From Aquisalibacillus elongatus (lineage in GTDB: Bacteria; Bacillota; Bacilli; Bacillales; Alkalibacillaceae), in assembly GCF_003843875.1 (NCBI RefSeq), contig NZ_RKRF01000008.1:434001-498000 (forward strand): DNA of 64,000 nt, read 5' to 3'. The notes below the pieces were generated by a model that was not told where the DNA came from, did not search any database, and was given only the letters and a program-made list of their open reading frames with translations. The position numbers and the translations under genes are program-made. The first letter of the stretch is position 1. Every line of letters begins with the position of its first letter. Of this stretch, positions 61,081 through 64,000 are shown one piece after another.

Positions 61081-61368
61081 CGGTGGGGGGCTCACCCGCT
61101 GGAGAGTGAAACAGGCCCGGTGGAAGAGCAAACGTACCCGCTGGAGAGTGAAACAGGCCCGGTGGAAGAGCAAACGTACCCGCTGGAGAGTGAAACAGGC
61201 CCGGTGGAAGAGCAAACGTACCTGCTGGAGAGTGAAACAGGCTCGGTGGAAGAGCAAACGTACCCGCTGGAGAGTGAAACAGGCTCGGTGGAAGAGCAAA
61301 CGTACCCGCTGGAGAGTGAAACAGACCCGCTGGAAGAGGGGACTCACCCGCTGGAAAAAGACAAAACC
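61081..61368. repeat. GC-rich tandem repeat array D (42-bp unit = 2 x 21)
   Basis: Half-units begin every 21 bp from 61096 to 61348 (13 starts), preceded by a 16-bp partial unit at 61081. Two half-unit types alternate, CGCTGGAGAGTGAAACAGG and CGGTGGAAGAGCAAACGTA, making a 42-bp higher-order repeat copied almost identically. About 60 % GC by count, far above the flanking DNA. It lies after the permease terminator and before the subtilase terminator, between convergent genes. It is open in several frames on both strands only because the unit has no stop and is a multiple of three. Confidence 0.9.
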
Positions 61369-61396
61369 CTCATCAAGTAATTTTTTTCATAAAAAA

Positions 61397-61425
61397 ACAA
61401 CTCACGGAACATCTCCGTGAGTTGT
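61397..61425 (-). terminator. terminator of the subtilase gene
   Basis: ACAACTCACGGA pairs perfectly with TCCGTGAGTTGT (61397-61425); A7 before it is a T-run on the minus strand. Confidence 0.88.
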
Positions 61426-61433
61426 GATCCTTA

Positions 61434-62978
61434 CTATTGTAATGCGTTAACAGCGTTTAAGTGGCCGTTACCAAATAACTTTTTATCTTGTCCGTTAACT
61501 TCTTCAACGCCATCTTTAAGCAGTTCGCGTTTAACTTGTGCTGGTGAAAGTTCACCATTGTTTTGATCAATGATTAGACCAGCAACAGCTGAGACTTTAG
61601 GTGTTGCCATGGACGTACCAACGCTGAAGTAGTAACCATCATTAGAAAGGTTGTCAGCGCTTAGGTTGAATTCCAAAATATACATTTGATTATCTAAATA
61701 CTCATCTAAACGACCTTCAGCAGCATACTGATCATATAAGCGAGTATCGCCACCAACAGTTGCAATGTCAACTTGACCTGCCCCGTAGTTAGAGTAAACC
61801 GCTAATACATCGTTTGGACCAGTCGATGAAACATTTACAACGTTAGACAGTTGAGCTGGAACTGTTTTACCTGTGCCGCGGAATTCAACATTTTCACTTC
61901 CGTACGCACTATTTAAGTAGTCCATCACTTGATTATTGTTGCTTAAGTCAAGTCCGTCGTTACCCGCTGCAACGACAACAACAGATCCTTTGCTTTCAGC
62001 GTATTTAGCAGCACGTTGATAAGCAACATAGTCTGCTACATCGTTACCTGCATTTTCCCATTTTCCATCTTCATTTTTAACGAATGTTTGACCGAAAAGG
62101 TCCCATCCGCCAAGGCTCATCGATAATACATCAGAACCATCATCAGCAGCTGAAATCATAGCATCATAAATCCAAGCCGATTCAGCTGAGCTAGTACCAA
62201 ATACACGGTATGCACGTAGACCTAAGTCTGGTGCTACACCTAGCATACCGTTACCAGCACCAGCAATTGAGCCAGATACGTGGCTACCATGACCGTGGAG
62301 GTCTACAAAATTATCTGGGTCACCAGTTTCATCTGGCTCCGTTCCTTGGAATCCACCTTCAGGAACAAAGTTTTTAGACCCATCAACTAGGTTCGGTGCT
62401 AAGTCTTGGTGAGTAGGGTTAATCCCCGTATCAATAACAGCTACGACTGTATCATGAGAACCTGTGTGCTCCGCAAAGCTTGCACCGTTTTCAGTGATGC
62501 GCTGAATGTCCCACTGGATTGGCCAGAATCCTGGCATTTCCATTCCAGCTTCATCTAAAAGGTCGCCATTAAGGTCGCCTAAAAGATCTCCATTGAGGTC
62601 ACCGTATAAATCACCATACAGGTCACCATTTAAATCTCCTAAAAGATCACCTGATAAATCTAAATCACCATTGAATTCTACCGATTCTTGTTCAGGTAAG
62701 TCCCAAGAAAGTGAAGGGCTTGCTGCTTGTACAGCTTTAAAACCTTTAATTTGATTTAGGTCGCCTTCAGTTCCTTTAACCTGATAATAACCAATTTCAG
62801 GTACTTCATAAACAATTTCTGCATCTGTTAAGGACAGATCACCTTTGAATTGTTCTACTTTAGCATTGTTTTTCAGAACAACAGAATAGTAATCTTCTTC
62901 TGCATCTGCACCTAAAGTAGTGAATGACATGGCTGCGATTGCGATTGCTGCAACCATTGCAATAATCCATTTACGCAT
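61434..62978 (-). CDS. secreted subtilisin-like serine protease (S8) with GDL-repeat linker
   Basis: 514 residues. Signal peptide 1-26 (ends near ADAEE), a short I9-like prodomain (about 30-90, YYSVVLKNN), an Asp-rich GDL repeat (104-141), then the catalytic domain. The triad is Asp183 (VIDTGINPTH), His230 (HGHGSHVSG) and Ser456 (GTSMATP), with oxyanion Asn340 (AAGN). Acidic surface fits a salt-tolerant extracellular protease. ATG 62978 behind GGGGGAGG. The gene ends 10 bases before a strong terminator. Cleavage specificity is not visible. Confidence 0.92.
   Translation of the reverse strand: MRKWIIAMVAAIAIAAMSFTTLGADAEEDYYSVVLKNNAKVEQFKGDLSLTDAEIVYEVPEIGYYQVKGTEGDLNQIKGFKAVQAASPSLSWDLPEQESVEFNGDLDLSGDLLGDLNGDLYGDLYGDLNGDLLGDLNGDLLDEAGMEMPGFWPIQWDIQRITENGASFAEHTGSHDTVVAVIDTGINPTHQDLAPNLVDGSKNFVPEGGFQGTEPDETGDPDNFVDLHGHGSHVSGSIAGAGNGMLGVAPDLGLRAYRVFGTSSAESAWIYDAMISAADDGSDVLSMSLGGWDLFGQTFVKNEDGKWENAGNDVADYVAYQRAAKYAESKGSVVVVAAGNDGLDLSNNNQVMDYLNSAYGSENVEFRGTGKTVPAQLSNVVNVSSTGPNDVLAVYSNYGAGQVDIATVGGDTRLYDQYAAEGRLDEYLDNQMYILEFNLSADNLSNDGYYFSVGTSMATPKVSAVAGLIIDQNNGELSPAQVKRELLKDGVEEVNGQDKKLFGNGHLNAVNALQ
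62556..62669 (-). repeat. GDL tetrapeptide repeat inside the subtilase gene
   Basis: Nine Gly-Asp-Leu copies; eight (residues 110-141) recur strictly every four residues with Leu, Asn or Tyr in the fourth place. At DNA level it is a 12-bp repeat with codon variation, so it is kept by protein selection or is old rather than a fresh slippage product. Confidence 0.85.
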
Positions 62979-63197
62979 TAAGTTTCCTCCCCCTTAAATA
63001 ATTTTCTTACACTTAATTTAATTCTTTAATTTATCAAAATTTACCTACCGACTTTAGTTGTATTTCTTTCCTGGGTCGATAGACTCATAACAATGAATTA
63101 TTATTAAATAATAATAATTCTAAATTTGTGATAAAATATGATTAATAAGAGCGATTTTTTGGCTTATTTTCAAAAAAATTTATCAACCATAAACCTA

Positions 63198-63226
63198 TTG
63201 TATTAACTATACAACTATAATAAAAT
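63198..63226 (+). promoter_or_regulatory. orphan sigma-A promoter
   Basis: TTGTAT (63198-63203), 17-base spacer, TAAAAT (63221-63226). It is not followed by a gene but by the terminator at 63277-63307. Confidence 0.5.
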
Positions 63227-63232
63227 AAAAAT

Positions 63233-63307
63233 TGACCTCGATCATAAAGGGTTATTTAGACGCTATCTTTTTATTTGCCTCTCACATTTGTGGGAGGTCT
63301 TTTTTTT
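63233..63307 (+). ncRNA. candidate small RNA of about 75 bases
   Basis: From the predicted transcript start to the end of a terminator T8 run. No ribosome site or convincing reading frame lies within. It is the only explanation I see for a plus-strand terminator with no plus-strand gene upstream. The rest of 62979-63197 is AT-rich with nothing I can support. Confidence 0.35.
63277..63307 (+). terminator. plus-strand terminator without an upstream gene
   Basis: GCCTCTCAC (63277-63285) pairs with GTGGGAGGT around loop ATTT (one mismatch), then CTTTTTTTT. Confidence 0.8.
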
Positions 63308-63326
63308 ATCTTTTTTTAGCTAAACT

Positions 63327-63351
63327 AAAAGGCTCCACTTAACGTGCAGCC
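63327..63351 (-). terminator. weak terminator of yvyE
   Basis: On the minus strand GGCTGCAC pairs with GTGGAGCC (one G-G mismatch), followed by TTTTAG. Confidence 0.45.
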
Positions 63352-63368
63352 CTTACTATATATTGAGA

Positions 63369-64000
63369 TTAATTCAATTGAACATCTTCTTCTATATAAG
63401 CTTGATCTTTAAAATCTATGTGACCTTGCCCAGAAGTTAAATTAACTAACCAGTCGTTACAACTCTCTGCTTCTGAAATAGGAGCATAAATATTAAACGT
63501 TACTTGATCAAGATACTCAATTTTTTTTAATAAGAAAGAACTATTCCTCAACTCATTTTCAACTTTTCCAATCAGATGATAGTCAACTTTTAGTTGAATG
63601 TGCTGCATTAGTGAGCGACGGACAATGCCAACAGCTTTTATAGCTTCCGATGTAGAGCTAGAATAAGCGCGGATTAATCCGCCTGCACCTAATTTAATGC
63701 CACCAAAGTAACGGGTCACAATAATGGTTGTATCTTTAAGGTCCATTTGTTTCAGAACTTCCAGCATGGGAACGCCAGCAGTTCCGCTAGGTTCGCCGTC
63801 GTCATGGGCTTTTTGAGTTAAGTTTTGTTCGCCAATCATATAGGCCGAGCAGTTGTGTGTCGCGGATTTATGTTCTTTTTTGATTTGTTGAATGAATTCT
63901 TGTGCTTCTTCTTCCGTTTCAGTGCGTTTGACGTGTCCGATGAAACGAGACTTTTGAATTTCGATTTCATGTGAACCTTCTTCTTTTATTGTTAAATAAT
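63369..64000 (-). CDS. yvyE: YvyE/YigZ (IMPACT/UPF0029) family protein, 5' end beyond the window
   Basis: The open frame runs from the window edge (63998) to the stop at 63369, so the ATG at 63839 is internal, not the start. The edge reads YLTIKEEGSHEIEIQKSRF, matching the YvyE N-terminus, so only a few codons are missing. The N-terminal IMPACT domain has THNCSAYMIG, DDGEPSGTAGVPMLE and TRYFGGIKLGAGGLIRAY; the C-terminal ~80 residues are a DUF1949-type domain. Function is unclear; relatives affect translation or binding of nucleic acid. Confidence 0.92.
   Translation of the reverse strand, partial: YLTIKEEGSHEIEIQKSRFIGHVKRTETEEEAQEFIQQIKKEHKSATHNCSAYMIGEQNLTQKAHDDGEPSGTAGVPMLEVLKQMDLKDTTIIVTRYFGGIKLGAGGLIRAYSSSTSEAIKAVGIVRRSLMQHIQLKVDYHLIGKVENELRNSSFLLKKIEYLDQVTFNIYAPISEAESCNDWLVNLTSGQGHIDFKDQAYIEEDVQLN

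Noticed and set aside
61066-61420. Three overlapping open frames (two plus, one minus) of about 105 codons with 14-residue repeats
   Set aside because: They are a by-product of array D: a 42-bp unit without stops is open in several frames on both strands. No ribosome site precedes them and they lie beyond a strong terminator.
63839-63839. ATG at 63839 as the start of yvyE
   Set aside because: The frame continues to the window edge with residues that match the family N-terminus, so this Met is internal.

Overview
This 64-kb window looks like chromosome from a low-GC Gram-positive of the family Bacillaceae, probably a moderate halophile or alkaliphile (inference). The signs are AGGAGG-type ribosome binding sites, frequent TTG/GTG starts, Bacillus-type gene sets (mdx maltodextrin operon, gltC-gltAB, msmX, amhX, ywrD, yvyE), acidic secreted proteins and several TRAP transporters. 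I see no phage, insertion-sequence transposase, rRNA, tRNA or CRISPR-Cas locus.

Layout. 1-3010: N-acetylglucosamine catabolism (nagA, nagB, ROK kinase). 3021-4991: a secreted beta-propeller protein behind a LacI-type operator. 5296-14342: maltodextrin locus, with a GH13 enzyme divergent from binding protein, two permeases, GH31 alpha-glucosidase and LacI regulator. Its missing ATPase is probably msmX at 54709-55830. 14476-24150: gamma-glutamyltransferase-like gene, a LacI-rpiA-kdgK-dehydrogenase operon, a two-gene chromate transporter, a VOC protein divergent from a sigma factor, an aldo/keto reductase and a FAH-family gene. 24214-33700: hexonate region, with gntK and an RpiR regulator divergent from gnd, a TRAP transporter, KDPG-type aldolase, galactonate dehydratase, an AEC carrier and an HPr-like protein. 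33831-39607: a seven-gene minus-strand operon (GntR regulator, DUF2848, C-N hydrolase, TRAP transporter, DUF1445), a candidate uncharacterised catabolic route. 39796-48441: second AEC carrier, small membrane protein, gltC and gltAB. 48491-64000: a larger propeller protein with FIMAH-like and carbohydrate-binding-like domains, proC, amhX, VanZ-like protein, msmX with a PucR-like regulator, AI-2E-type permease, a SinI-like small protein, an APC permease, a subtilase and a partial yvyE.

How it works together. Most of the window imports and breaks down carbohydrates and organic acids under local regulators. Free sugars and maltodextrins enter glycolysis. Gluconate goes through GntK and Gnd; galactonate goes through DgoD, KdgK and the aldolase. 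Two LacI regulators appear to have separate operator codes, GCAANCGNTTKC for maltodextrin and GTAANCGNTTAC for the kdgK operon and perhaps the first propeller gene.

Most unusual signal: four arrays of tandem repeats with a 21-bp period (33698-33793, 41180-41252, 52561-52682, 61081-61368). Every one lies at a convergent gene junction. Three share a related core, and the fourth is a GC-rich 42-bp (2 x 21) expansion. Other points of note are the HPr-like protein with Asp in place of the phospho-His, four operator-like sites spaced about 30 bp apart around the gnd promoter, a GDL-repeat linker in the subtilase, and a possible leader terminator before gltAB.
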